Shown: positions 31,422 through 40,559 of the stretch, piece by piece
Position numbering within the stretch: the stretch's first letter is position 1
Layout: each line of letters starts with the position of its first letter
Source: Pseudomonas migulae NBRC 103157
GTDB taxonomy: Bacteria > Pseudomonadota > Gammaproteobacteria > Pseudomonadales > Pseudomonadaceae
Direction: 5' to 3'
Assembly (NCBI RefSeq): GCF_002091715.1
Contig: NZ_BDAG01000052.1
Span: 1-40,863 of the forward strand
Length of the DNA stretch: 40,863 nt
Position numbers and translations under genes: made by a program
Notes under the pieces: model-generated
The model's database searches: none
Told to the model about the DNA's origin: nothing
The model's input: the letters and a program-made list of their open reading frames with translations, nothing else

Positions 31422-34400
31422 ATGACTGACGAATCGCCTTCCATCGACAAACTGCTGAAAAACCTCGATCACGCCATGCTCGCCGACCGCCACCGGCTGC
31501 GGCGGCAGTTGCTTGAGCTGCGCAAGAAACCCGACGAGGCCAAGCTCGCCCAGTGGGTGACGCGCATGCAGGCGTCCTGTGATCAGGTGCTGGCGCGGCG
31601 TGCCAGCCTGCCGGTGATTCGTTACGACGACAGCCTGCCGATCGCCGCCAAGCGCGACGAAATCAAGGAAGCGCTGCTCAAGCATCAGGTGCTGATCATC
31701 GCTGGCGAAACCGGCTCGGGTAAAACCACCCAGTTGCCGAAAATCTGCCTGGAAATCGGTCGCGGCCAGCATGGCCTGATCGGCCACACCCAACCGCGTC
31801 GAATCGCGGCGCGCAGCGTCGCGAGCCGGGTTGCCGAAGAACTGGCGACGCCGCTGGGCGCGCTGGTCGGCTATCAGGTGCGGTTCGAGGATCAGAGCGA
31901 TTCCAATACCCTGATCAAACTGATGACCGACGGCATCCTGCTGGCGGAAACCCAGAACGACCGCTACCTCGAACGCTACGACACGATCATCGTCGACGAA
32001 GCCCACGAACGCAGCCTGAACATCGACTTCCTGCTCGGCTACCTGAAAACCCTGCTGCCACGTCGTCCGGACCTGAAAGTCATCATCACCTCGGCGACCA
32101 TCGACCTGGAGCGCTTTTCCAAGCACTTCGACGATGCGCCGATCGTTGAGGTCTCCGGCCGCACCTTCCCGGTGGAAACCTGGTATCGCCCGTTGACCCT
32201 GGAGCAGGACGAAGAGGGCAACCGTGTCGAGGATGACCTGACCGTAGACCAGGCGATCCTCGCCACGCTCGACGAAATCGCTGCGTTCGAACGCAGCGAA
32301 CGCAAGAGCCCCGGCGATGTGCTGGTGTTCCTGCCCGGCGAGCGCGAGATTCGCGACGCTGCCGACATGTTGCGCAAGGCCCAGCTCAAACACACCGAAA
32401 TCCTGCCGCTGTATGCGCGACTATCGCCAGCCGAACAGCAGCGGATTTTCCAGTCGCACCCGGGGCGTCGCGTGGTGCTGGCGACCAACGTCGCGGAAAC
32501 CTCGTTGACCGTGCCAGGCATTCGTTACGTGATCGACAGCGGTACCGCGCGCATCAGCCGCTACAGCTATCGCGCCAAGGTCCAGCGCTTGCCCATCGAG
32601 GCCATTTCCCAGGCCAGCGCCAACCAGCGTAAAGGTCGTTGCGGACGGGTCGAACCGGGCATCTGCGTGCGGTTGTTCAGCGAAGAGGATTTCCTCGGTC
32701 GCCCGGAATTTACCGATCCGGAGATCCTGCGGACCAACCTCGCGGCGGTAATTTTGCAGATGCTGCATCTGCGCCTTGGCGAGATCACCGATTTCCCGTT
32801 TATCGAGCCGCCGGATGGCAAGGCCATCAGCGACGGTTTCAACCTGCTGCAAGAACTCTCCGCGGTGGACCGCAACAGCCAGCTGACCCCGCTCGGTCGC
32901 CAATTGGCGCGCCTGCCGGTGGATCCGCGCATGGGCCGCATGCTGCTGGAGGCGGCGAAACTGGGCAGCTTGCAGGAAGTGCTGATCGTCGCCAGCGCCA
33001 TGTCGATTCAAGACCCGCGTGAACGGCCGCCGGAGCGCCAACAAGCGGCGGATCAGGCCCACGCCCAATGGAAGGACGTGGACTCGGACTTCGCCGGGCT
33101 GGTCAATCTGTGGCGTGGTTTTGAAGAACAGCGCCAGGCGCTGACAGCGAGCCCGCTGCGTAACTGGTGCCGCAAGAATTTCCTGAATTACCTGCGTCTG
33201 CGCGAGTGGCGCGACTCTCATCGCCAGTTGAGCCTGATCTGCCGCGACATGCAGTTGAGCCTCAACAAAGATCCGGCGGACTACCCGAAACTGCACAAAG
33301 CCGTGTTGTCCGGATTATTGAGCCAGATCGGCCAGAAAACCGAAGACGGCGATTACCTCGGCGCCCGTCAGCGGCGGTTCTGGATTCATCCTTCATCAGG
33401 CCTCGGCAAGAAGCGTCCGCAATGGTTGATGACCGCCGAACTGGTGGAAACCACCAAGCTCTACGCGCGCATGGTCGCCAAGATAGATGCCGACTGGATC
33501 GAGCCGCTCGCCGGGCACCTGATCAAGAAAAACCACTTCGAACCCCATTGGGAGAAGAAGCGCGGACAGGTCGTGGCGTTCGAGCAGATCACCTTGTTCG
33601 GGCTGATCGTGGTCGGCCGTCGGCCGGTGCATTACGGGCCGGTCGATCCGGTGGTCTCCCGCGAGCTGTTCATTCGTGAAGCGCTGGTGCGTGGCGAGAT
33701 TCAGTCCAAGGCCAAATGCCTGACAGCCAACAAGCAATTGCTGGAACAACTCGACGAACTGGAAGCCAAGGCCCGTCGCCGCGACATTCTGGCCGATGAA
33801 GAAACGCTGTTCGCTTTCTACGATGCGCGACTGCCGGCGGAGATTCACCAGACCGCCACCTTCGACAGCTGGTACCGGGTCAACAGCCAGAAAGATCCGC
33901 AGTTGCTGATCATGCGCGAAGAAGACGTATTGGCCCGTGAGGCCAGTGAGGTCACCGCCGCACATTACCCGGACACCTTGCACATCGGTGATCTGGAACT
34001 GGCGCTCAGTTACCACTTCGAACCGAATCATCCGCGCGACGGCGTGACCCTGCGCGTGCCGGCGCCGTTGCTGCCGATGCTGCCGCCGGAACGTCTGGAG
34101 TGGCTGGTGCCGGGCGTCATCGAGGCCAAGTGCATCGCGCTGGTGCGCAACCTGCCCAAGGCGTTGCGCAAGAATTTCGTGCCGGTGCCGGACTTCGTCA
34201 AAGCGGCGTTGCAGCGCATGACTTTTGCCGAGGGCTCTTTGCCTCAGGCGCTGGGCCGTGAACTGCTGCGCATGACCGGCGCCCGCGTCAGCGACGAAGC
34301 CTGGGCCGAAGCGGCGCAGCAGGTTGAAAGCCATTTGCGGATGAACCTGGAAATCGTCGACGGCCAGGGCAAGTTCCTTGGCGAAGGACGGGATCTGGCG

Positions 34401-35333
34401 GAACTGACCGCTCGATTCGCTGAAGCGAGCCAGGCTGCTTTGGCGGTGCCGCAGACCGCGAAAAGTCAGCAGCCGGTCGAGGCGAAAGTCTTCGCCGCCG
34501 TGGCGGAAAAGACTCAACAGAAGATTGCCGGGCTGTCGATGACGGTGTATCCGGCGCTGGTGGAAGAGGCCGGCACGGTCAAGGAAGGGCGGTTCTCGAC
34601 GCCGGCTGAAGCCGAGTTCCAGCATCGCCGCGCGTTGCAGCGCTTGCTGATGCAACAACTGGCGGAACCGGCGAAGTTCCTGCGCGGCAAGTTGCCGGGG
34701 CTGACCGAACTGGGCCTGATGTACCGCGACATGGGCCGTGTCGACAGTCTGGTGGAAGACATTCTGCTGGCCAGTCTCGACAGCTGCATCCTCGACGGCG
34801 AAGACCCGTTGCCGCGTGATGGCGCTGGATTGGCGGCGCTGGCCGAACGCAAGCGCGGTAGCTGGACCGAGCATGCCGAGCGGCTGGCGAAGCTGACCCT
34901 GGAAATTCTCAAGCTCTGGCACGGCCTGCAAAAACGCTTCAAGGGCAAGATCGATCTGGCGCAGGCCGTGGCGTTGAATGACATCAAGCAGCAGCTCAGT
35001 CATCTGGTGTATCCGGGGTTTGTCCGCGAAACGCCGATGCAGTGGCTCAAGGAGCTGCCGCGATACCTCAAAGCCATCGAACAGCGCTTCGAGAAACTCG
35101 GGGCGCAGGTGCAGAAGGATCGGGTCTGGAGCGGTGAGTTGTCCGGTCTCTGGACCCAATACCAGACCCGCGCTGGCAAGCACGCCCAGGAAGGCAAGCG
35201 TGATCCGCAGCTTGAGTTGTATCGCTGGTGGCTGGAGGAATACCGGGTTTCGCTGTTCGCCCAGCAACTGGGGACCAAAGTGCCGATTTCCGACAAGCGC
35301 CTGAACAAACAATGGACCCAGGTCGAACCATAG
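31422..35333 (+). CDS. hrpA: ATP-dependent RNA helicase HrpA
   Basis: A 1303-residue DEAH-box helicase, the usual size for HrpA. Motif I is GETGSGKT (95-102), motif Ia follows at TQPRRIAARSVASRV, motif II is DEAH (192-195), motif III is SAT (near 224), motif IV is VLVFLPGEREI (near 303), motif V is TNVAETSLTVPG and motif VI is QRKGRCGRVEPG. The helicase core (80-470) is followed by the HA2 and OB-fold domains and then the long C-terminal DUF3418 region, which distinguishes HrpA from HrpB. In other bacteria HrpA resolves stalled ribosomes and acts in mRNA processing. ATG 31422 begins MTDESPSIDK. REP pairs flank the gene on both sides. Confidence 0.95.
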   Translation: MTDESPSIDKLLKNLDHAMLADRHRLRRQLLELRKKPDEAKLAQWVTRMQASCDQVLARRASLPVIRYDDSLPIAAKRDEIKEALLKHQVLIIAGETGSGKTTQLPKICLEIGRGQHGLIGHTQPRRIAARSVASRVAEELATPLGALVGYQVRFEDQSDSNTLIKLMTDGILLAETQNDRYLERYDTIIVDEAHERSLNIDFLLGYLKTLLPRRPDLKVIITSATIDLERFSKHFDDAPIVEVSGRTFPVETWYRPLTLEQDEEGNRVEDDLTVDQAILATLDEIAAFERSERKSPGDVLVFLPGEREIRDAADMLRKAQLKHTEILPLYARLSPAEQQRIFQSHPGRRVVLATNVAETSLTVPGIRYVIDSGTARISRYSYRAKVQRLPIEAISQASANQRKGRCGRVEPGICVRLFSEEDFLGRPEFTDPEILRTNLAAVILQMLHLRLGEITDFPFIEPPDGKAISDGFNLLQELSAVDRNSQLTPLGRQLARLPVDPRMGRMLLEAAKLGSLQEVLIVASAMSIQDPRERPPERQQAADQAHAQWKDVDSDFAGLVNLWRGFEEQRQALTASPLRNWCRKNFLNYLRLREWRDSHRQLSLICRDMQLSLNKDPADYPKLHKAVLSGLLSQIGQKTEDGDYLGARQRRFWIHPSSGLGKKRPQWLMTAELVETTKLYARMVAKIDADWIEPLAGHLIKKNHFEPHWEKKRGQVVAFEQITLFGLIVVGRRPVHYGPVDPVVSRELFIREALVRGEIQSKAKCLTANKQLLEQLDELEAKARRRDILADEETLFAFYDARLPAEIHQTATFDSWYRVNSQKDPQLLIMREEDVLAREASEVTAAHYPDTLHIGDLELALSYHFEPNHPRDGVTLRVPAPLLPMLPPERLEWLVPGVIEAKCIALVRNLPKALRKNFVPVPDFVKAALQRMTFAEGSLPQALGRELLRMTGARVSDEAWAEAAQQVESHLRMNLEIVDGQGKFLGEGRDLAELTARFAEASQAALAVPQTAKSQQPVEAKVFAAVAEKTQQKIAGLSMTVYPALVEEAGTVKEGRFSTPAEAEFQHRRALQRLLMQQLAEPAKFLRGKLPGLTELGLMYRDMGRVDSLVEDILLASLDSCILDGEDPLPRDGAGLAALAERKRGSWTEHAERLAKLTLEILKLWHGLQKRFKGKIDLAQAVALNDIKQQLSHLVYPGFVRETPMQWLKELPRYLKAIEQRFEKLGAQVQKDRVWSGELSGLWTQYQTRAGKHAQEGKRDPQLELYRWWLEEYRVSLFAQQLGTKVPISDKRLNKQWTQVEP

Positions 35334-35334
35334 G

Positions 35335-35426
35335 CCTGTAGGAGCCGGCTTGCTGGCGATGGGATCGACGCGGTGTCTCAGATTGACCGCGTTATCGTTC
35401 ATCGCCAGCAAGCCGGCTCCTACAGG
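35335..35426. repeat. REP pair (class B)
   Basis: Cores of the CTGTAGGAGCCGGCTTGC type, inverted at both ends, with a spacer that includes a partial dyad. It begins two bases after the hrpA stop codon. The cores closely match those at 31258-31353, so hrpA is bracketed by the same class. Confidence 0.9.
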
Positions 35427-35634
35427 TTTGTCATCTCGCAAGTAGGGCCAAAACCCAACGTTTATGGCAAACTTCGCGCCTATAAACGCCGGTCCCGCGG
35501 TTTTGAGCCTTCACTGGCACAAGCGGTTCGGAATAAAGCGATGTCAGGTATGCGTCCCATGACGGGAGCAGACCCTTTATGTGTTGGTACGTCGGTGCCA
35601 ACGCTTTCTGCCTGAACAGATTAGAGAAACGACC
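35427..35634 (+). other. Upstream region of the FabH-like gene
   Basis: About 200 bases without a supported gene. A CCTATAAACG element near 35478 and a GGAATAAAG near 35529 could be -10 boxes, but neither has a good -35. The frame that extends the FabH-like gene upstream (from 35581) lacks family likeness. Confidence 0.35.
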
Positions 35635-36756
35635 ATGCATAACGTCGTCATCAGCGGCACCGGCCTGTACACCCCGGCCAACAGCATTTCCAATGAAGAG
35701 CTGGTGCAGTCTTTCAACGCTTACGTCGCGCAGTTCAACGCCGACAACGCCGACGCCATCGCCCGTGGCGAAGTCGAGGCATTGACCGAATCCAGCGCCG
35801 CGTTTATCGAAAAAGCCTCCGGCATCAAAAGCCGTTTTGTCATGGACAAGGACGGCATTCTCGACCCGCAACGCATGGCGCCACGCCTGCCGGAGCGCTC
35901 GAACGACGAATGGTCGGTCCTGTGCCAGATGGCCATCGGCGCGGCCGAACAAGCCTTGCAGCGCGCCGGCAAAACCGCCGCCGACATCGACGGCGTGATC
36001 GTTGCCTGCTCCAACCTGCAACGTGCCTACCCGGCCATCGCCATCGAAGTCCAGGAAGCGCTGGGCATCCAGGGGTTCGGTTTCGACATGAACGTCGCCT
36101 GCTCCTCGGCGACTTTCGGTATCCAGGCGGCCGCCAACAGCGTGCAACTGGGCCAGGCCCGGGCAGTGCTGATGGTCAACCCGGAAGTCTGCACCGGTCA
36201 CCTGAACTTCCGTGACCGCGACAGCCACTTCATCTTCGGCGACGCGGCCACCGCGGTGATCATCGAACGCGCCGACCTGGCGACGTCCAAGTATCAATTC
36301 GACGTGGTCAGCACCAAGCTGTTGACCAAGTTCTCCAACAACATCCGCAACAACTTCGGCTTCCTCAACCGCGCGGCGGAAGAGGGCATCGGCACCAAGG
36401 ACAAACTGTTCGTGCAGGAAGGCCGCAAGGTGTTCAAGGAAGTCTGCCCGATGGTTGCCGAGCTGATCGGTGCGCACCTGGAAGAGAACCAGCTTAATGT
36501 CGGCGACGTGAAGCGCTTCTGGCTGCACCAGGCCAACCTCAGCATGAACCACTTGATCGTGAAGAAACTGCTGGGCCGCGAAGCCACCGAAGAAGAAGCG
36601 CCGGTGATTCTCGATACGTACGCCAATACCAGCTCTGCGGGCTCGGTGATTGCGTTCCATAAGAATCAGGATGATCTGGCCGCCGGTTCGCTGGCGGTGC
36701 TCAGCTCGTTCGGCGCCGGTTACTCGATTGGTAGCGTGATTCTGCGCAAGCGCTGA
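35635..36756 (+). CDS. Beta-ketoacyl-ACP synthase III (FabH-like, probably acyl-CoA primed)
   Basis: A 373-residue thiolase-fold enzyme. The catalytic triad is C156 in MNVACSSATFG, H298 in FWLHQAN and N331 in TYANTSSAGS, as in FabH. It is longer than standard FabH (about 317) because of an insert near 25-85 and further inserts. The sequence appears to be the counterpart of P. aeruginosa PA3286, reported to join octanoyl-CoA from beta-oxidation to malonyl-ACP and so feed fatty acid synthesis; this link is from memory of that family. ATG 35635 begins MHNVVISGTGLYTP, with AGAGAA upstream. No other fatty acid genes adjoin. Confidence 0.88.
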   Translation: MHNVVISGTGLYTPANSISNEELVQSFNAYVAQFNADNADAIARGEVEALTESSAAFIEKASGIKSRFVMDKDGILDPQRMAPRLPERSNDEWSVLCQMAIGAAEQALQRAGKTAADIDGVIVACSNLQRAYPAIAIEVQEALGIQGFGFDMNVACSSATFGIQAAANSVQLGQARAVLMVNPEVCTGHLNFRDRDSHFIFGDAATAVIIERADLATSKYQFDVVSTKLLTKFSNNIRNNFGFLNRAAEEGIGTKDKLFVQEGRKVFKEVCPMVAELIGAHLEENQLNVGDVKRFWLHQANLSMNHLIVKKLLGREATEEEAPVILDTYANTSSAGSVIAFHKNQDDLAAGSLAVLSSFGAGYSIGSVILRKR

Positions 36757-36764
36757 GTTCGATT

Positions 36765-36846
36765 TAAAAGATCGCAGTCTGCGGCAGCTCCTACAGGGTT
36801 ACGTAATCCCAGGTAGGCGCTGCCGCCGGCTGCGATCTTTTTTTTG
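36765..36846. repeat. Palindromic repeat (class C) between convergent genes
   Basis: Left arm AAAAGATCGCAGTCTGCGGC and right arm GCCGGCTGCGATCTTTT are nearly complementary, around CTCCTACAGGG and a spacer. A run of eight T follows. It resembles 17214-17297 and also lies between two convergent genes, so it may end both transcripts. Confidence 0.85.
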
Positions 36847-36849
36847 CAC

Positions 36850-36909
36850 AAAAAAACTCGCGTGGCGATATCGGACGGATGATGGGGACCGATACAGCAA
36901 CGCGAGTTT
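36850..36909 (-). terminator. Terminator of the porin gene
   Basis: AAACTCGCGT (36854-36863) and ACGCGAGTTT (36900-36909) form a 10-bp outer stem, with an inner stem TATCGG/CCGATA. On the minus strand a run of T follows (the A run at 36850-36856). It lies 44 bases after the porin stop codon. Confidence 0.82.
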
Positions 36910-36953
36910 GTAAAAGCAGTCCGGGCTTCCTTGCCCGGGCCGTGTCGCAGGGA

Positions 36954-38270
36954 TTAGAACTTGGCTTCGGCATCCAGTTGCAGGGTGTTGATTTTCGAGT
37001 CCCGCAGGGTGGCGTTGGTGTAGTCGGAATCAGCCATGAAGTAGGTCGCGCCGAGGGCGAAGTTCTTGTCGATCTCGTAGCTCACTTTCAACTTGCTGCC
37101 GCGCGAACCGGTGAAACCGTTGGCGAAGTCGGAGTCGGTGAAGGCGCCGACCACTGCGTTACGCTGTACGTCGCGATAGTTGTAGTCCACGCCGAAGCCG
37201 AAGACGTTGGTCTTGACACCGGCCAGCCAGCCCATGTCCTGATCGTTGCTGGCATCGTCGTTGTTGACGACTTGACCGTAGATCGACAACGGCATTGGCA
37301 GGCCGCCGATGTCGAGCTGACCAAAGCCTTCGTACAGTTTGAATTGTTCGTTCGCCGTGTTGCCGTTAATGGCCAGTCGGCAGGTGTTTGCGGCACACGT
37401 ATTGTTGATGTCGTTGTCGTTGTCGTAAGCGTAGAGACTGCCGCCCAAGGTCATTTTCAGGTTGTCGGTGATTGCGAAGCGCGCGCCCAACTGGCCTGCG
37501 TACAGACGCAGGTCGTGACGGAACTGCTTGCCTTCGCCGTCGACGTTGTCCTTGAGGGTGTAGTGGCCGGCGCTACCGAACAGCTCGGTGCTGCCGCCCA
37601 GCGGGTATTTGTAAGTCAGTGCCAGACCTTCCGGGCTGATGTCGCTATCCCAGATGATGTCGCCCATGCTCACCCATTGCTGTGGCATCTTGCCGCCAAC
37701 GAGGTGCAGGTTCTTGATGGCATCAGGGTGGTAGTCGACGTAACCCTGGTCCAGCCAGATATCCTTCTTGGTGAAGTTGCCATCCAGGCTCTGGTTGGTG
37801 GAACGAGAGTCGTTGTCGCTGCCGGTGGCAATACGGATGCCGGTGTCCACTTGCGGGTTGATTGCGGTGTAGGCACCCAGGCGGACACGAATACGTTGAC
37901 GATCCTGGTCACCGGTGTTCGATACGCCATCGTTCTTGACCGTTTCCTGACGGAAACGCACGTCACCCTTGAACTGGGTCTTGGCGGCCCACGCCAGCTT
38001 CTGGTCGAAGGTGCTCAGTGCTTCGGTTTTCTTTGCGGTAGCCGCGATCTGCTCGTTGGTCTCTTGTTGAGCCTGACGGGCGATTTGCTGTTCTTTCTGA
38101 TCCCGGGCCAGTTCGGCTTGCAGTTCGCTGTACTGCGCGTTGGTAATGGAACCGTTAGCCTTCAGCATGTCGAGCAGTTTGGCGTCGACTGCGGCGCTGG
38201 CTGGAACACTCATGGCCAGCAGCAGGCCACCACACAGGGCCGCCGCAGTTTTCGTGGAAGCAAGACGCAT
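36954..38270 (-). CDS. Porin (Porin_5 type)
   Basis: An outer-membrane channel of 438 residues. The signal peptide is MRLASTKTAAALCGGLLLAM, with cleavage likely after SVPASA near 27. A helical stretch at 28-75 (KLLDMLKANGSITNAQYSEL and following) looks like a short coiled coil, and the remainder is a series of amphipathic strands ending in aromatic F438, as expected for insertion by Bam. Two cysteines (NTCAANTC) may pair in a loop. The layout fits the Porin_5 group found in Pseudomonas; the solute is unknown. ATG 38270 has GGAGA 5 bases upstream. A strong terminator follows. Confidence 0.88.
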   Translation of the reverse strand: MRLASTKTAAALCGGLLLAMSVPASAAVDAKLLDMLKANGSITNAQYSELQAELARDQKEQQIARQAQQETNEQIAATAKKTEALSTFDQKLAWAAKTQFKGDVRFRQETVKNDGVSNTGDQDRQRIRVRLGAYTAINPQVDTGIRIATGSDNDSRSTNQSLDGNFTKKDIWLDQGYVDYHPDAIKNLHLVGGKMPQQWVSMGDIIWDSDISPEGLALTYKYPLGGSTELFGSAGHYTLKDNVDGEGKQFRHDLRLYAGQLGARFAITDNLKMTLGGSLYAYDNDNDINNTCAANTCRLAINGNTANEQFKLYEGFGQLDIGGLPMPLSIYGQVVNNDDASNDQDMGWLAGVKTNVFGFGVDYNYRDVQRNAVVGAFTDSDFANGFTGSRGSKLKVSYEIDKNFALGATYFMADSDYTNATLRDSKINTLQLDAEAKF

Positions 38271-38553
38271 ATCAATCTCCGAAGATGAGAGGGGATGACT
38301 GAGCCATCCGGGGCACAACCGGCCGCAAAGGGACGGAAAACATGGCCGAGTGCTATAACCCGGCGCTCTAAAAACTGGCGCCAGTATCGCGATGGTTTAT
38401 GACAATGCAGTGGCAATGTGATGGCGTCTCGATGACGATACAAAACTTGAGTGAACTTTCTATTCCGGGCCCTGTCAGCGGATCGCGGGTGTGGATTGCG
38501 CCTCTATAGGCGATACTCGCGAGGCTTTACGCCAAGAAGTGGAGAGGGAAGTG
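38271..38553. other. Divergent intergenic region between the porin and the FemAB-like gene
   Basis: About 280 bases. It must contain the porin promoter on the minus strand and perhaps that of the FemAB-like gene. A dyad TTTTAGAGCGCC/GGCGCT appears near 38360, and small hairpins (GCCTC/GAGGC) near 38500-38525. No promoter could be assigned with confidence. Confidence 0.4.
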
Positions 38554-39678
38554 ATGCCGTTGCAACGTCTGGAAAGTCTGTCCGAAATCGCGCCGCACAC
38601 CTGGGATGCCCTGGTGCCGGAAACCCAGCCGTTTCTGCGCCATGCTTTTCTCAGCGCACTGGAAGACAGTGGCAGCGTCGGCCCGCATTCCGGGTGGCAG
38701 CCCGAGCATTTACTGCATAGGGAAGGTGATCGGTTGATCGCCGCGCTGCCCAGTTACCGCAAATGGCACTCCTACGGCGAGTACGTGTTCGATCACGCCT
38801 GGGCAGATGCGTGCGAGCGTGCCGGTATCGACTATTACCCCAAATTGCTGACTGCCGTGCCCTTCAGTCCGGTCAGCGGACCGCGTTTGCTGGCGGCCAC
38901 GGTTGAGGACGGTTTCGAACTGCTGAAGAGTCTGCCTGGCTACCTCGAGATCGAAGCACTCTCCAGCGCTCACATCAACTTTACGGACCCGTTCACCGAC
39001 GCGGCATTGGCCGAACACCCCGGCTGGCTGCAGCGCATCGGTTGTCAGTACCACTGGCAAAATCGCGGGTATCGGGATTTCCAGGACTTCCTCGACGCCC
39101 TCAGTTCACGCAAACGCAAGCAGATGCGCAAAGAGCGCGAGCAGGTGGCGGGGCAGGGCTTCGAATTCGAATGGCTGGAAGGCCGGCAACTGGATCAGGC
39201 GCAGTGGGATTTCGTTTACGCCTGTTACGCCAACACCTATGCCGTGCGTCGGCAACGGCCTTATCTGACGCGGGAGTTTTTCAGCCTGTTGGCCGAACGC
39301 ATGCCGGAATCGATTCGCGTGGTGCTGGCCAAACAAGGCTCACGGCCGGTGGCCATGGCCTTCAGCCTCGTCGGTGGCGACAGTTTTTATGGCCGTTACT
39401 GGGGCTGTCTGGCGGAGTTCGATCGGCTGCACTTCGAGACGTGTTTCTATCAAGGCATGGACTACGCGATTGCCAACGGCTTTCAGCGTTTTGATGCCGG
39501 TGCCCAGGGTGAGCACAAGCTGATTCGCGGGTTTGAACCGGTGATCACCCATTCCTGGCACTACTTGCGTCATCCCGGGCTGAAAGCGGCGGTAAAAGAT
39601 TTCCTTCAGCAGGAACGTCTCGGCGTGTTGGCGTATGCCGAGGAAGCGAGGACAGCCTTGCCGTATCGGCAAGACTGA
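38554..39678 (+). CDS. FemAB-like / GNAT-fold acyltransferase (peptidogalycan type, PF04339)
   Basis: A 374-residue soluble protein. It begins MPLQRLESLSEIAPHTWDAL and includes LSSRKRKQMRKEREQVAGQG, YACYANTYAVRRQRPYLTREFF and RFDAGAQGEHKLIRGFEPV, which are shared by the FemAB-like PF04339 family, two GNAT-like lobes related to enzymes that add amino acids to cell-wall peptides. The substrate in pseudomonads is not known. ATG 38554 is chosen because GGAGAGGG lies 6 bases upstream (a GTG directly before it is also possible); the frame open from 38491 extends upstream without a binding site. It is convergent with aqpZ, only 19 bases apart. Confidence 0.85.
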   Translation: MPLQRLESLSEIAPHTWDALVPETQPFLRHAFLSALEDSGSVGPHSGWQPEHLLHREGDRLIAALPSYRKWHSYGEYVFDHAWADACERAGIDYYPKLLTAVPFSPVSGPRLLAATVEDGFELLKSLPGYLEIEALSSAHINFTDPFTDAALAEHPGWLQRIGCQYHWQNRGYRDFQDFLDALSSRKRKQMRKEREQVAGQGFEFEWLEGRQLDQAQWDFVYACYANTYAVRRQRPYLTREFFSLLAERMPESIRVVLAKQGSRPVAMAFSLVGGDSFYGRYWGCLAEFDRLHFETCFYQGMDYAIANGFQRFDAGAQGEHKLIRGFEPVITHSWHYLRHPGLKAAVKDFLQQERLGVLAYAEEARTALPYRQD

Positions 39679-39697
39679 TCCCTCGCCCGCAGCAGGT

Positions 39698-40393
39698 TCA
39701 AGTGCCTTCTTTGCCCAGCCATCGATAGGTCACGCCACCGATCACCGCGCCGAGCAGCGGTGCGACCCAGAACATCCACAATTGCGCGATGGCCCAGCCG
39801 CCGACCATCAATGCCGGACCGGTGCTGCGGGCCGGGTTGACGGAGGTGTTGGTGACGGGAATCGAGATCAGGTGGATCAGCGTCAGGGCCAGGCCGATGG
39901 CGATCGGTGCCAGCCCGGCGGGCGCACGTTTATCGGTGGCGCCGAGGATGATCAGTACGAACATCGCTGTCATCACCAGCTCACAGACGAAGCCTGCGGC
40001 CATCGAGTATTTACCGGGGGAGTGTTCGCCGTAGCCGTTGGAAGCGAGGCCGGCGGAGAGGTCGAAGCCTTCCTTGCCACTGGCGATGTAGTAGATCAAG
40101 CCGGCGGCGATGATTGCGCCGATGACCTGGGCAATGATGTAGGCGGGCAGTTCTTTGGCGGGGAATCGGCCACCGACTGACAAACCGACCGAGACGGCGG
40201 GGTTGAGATGGCAACCGGAGATGTGGCCGATGGCGAAGGCCATGGTCAGTACCGTGAGACCAAACGCGATGGCCACACCGAGCACTCCGATCCCAAGCGG
40301 AGACGACGCGGCCAGCACCGCACTGCCGCAACCTCCCAACACCAGCCAGAATGTACCTAGCAACTCAGTGATTGAACGTTTGAACAGAGACAT
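39698..40393 (-). CDS. aqpZ: Aquaporin Z
   Basis: A 231-residue water channel of the inner membrane with six helices and two half helices. The NPA motifs are at 64-66 (HLNPAVS) and 186-188 (SVNPARS). The narrow filter has F44, H174, T183 and R189, which is the water-selective set of AqpZ rather than the set of a glycerol facilitator. AAGGAAGAT precedes the ATG. No promoter was assigned. Confidence 0.95.
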   Translation of the reverse strand: MSLFKRSITELLGTFWLVLGGCGSAVLAASSPLGIGVLGVAIAFGLTVLTMAFAIGHISGCHLNPAVSVGLSVGGRFPAKELPAYIIAQVIGAIIAAGLIYYIASGKEGFDLSAGLASNGYGEHSPGKYSMAAGFVCELVMTAMFVLIILGATDKRAPAGLAPIAIGLALTLIHLISIPVTNTSVNPARSTGPALMVGGWAIAQLWMFWVAPLLGAVIGGVTYRWLGKEGT

Positions 40394-40559
40394 GAGATCT
40401 TCCTTGATAGGCGAGCTATCGGGACTGAATCAAGTTTTGCATCCTGCGGGTTTACGACAGGTTCATCTTCAGGACCTTGGGTGAGTACAGCAGGGTTTTT
40501 CTGGAATTCCAGTGGGTTTGAAACTGCCAGAGCCTTTGGGGGATGGGGGTTGGTGGGTT
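40394..40559. other. Upstream region of aqpZ
   Basis: About 165 bases with no gene. A G-rich stretch (40539-40569, several runs of G with T) separates it from the dispersed repeat to the right. No promoter could be assigned with confidence. Confidence 0.4.

Noticed and set aside
33396..35441. 681-residue open frame opposite hrpA
   Set aside because: Antisense to the HrpA C-terminal region, with no motif and no ribosome binding site; it also runs through a REP pair.
36879..38288. 469-residue open frame opposite the porin
   Set aside because: It is the antisense of a clear signal-peptide-bearing porin; its valine- and glycine-rich product is typical of a shadow frame in high-GC DNA.
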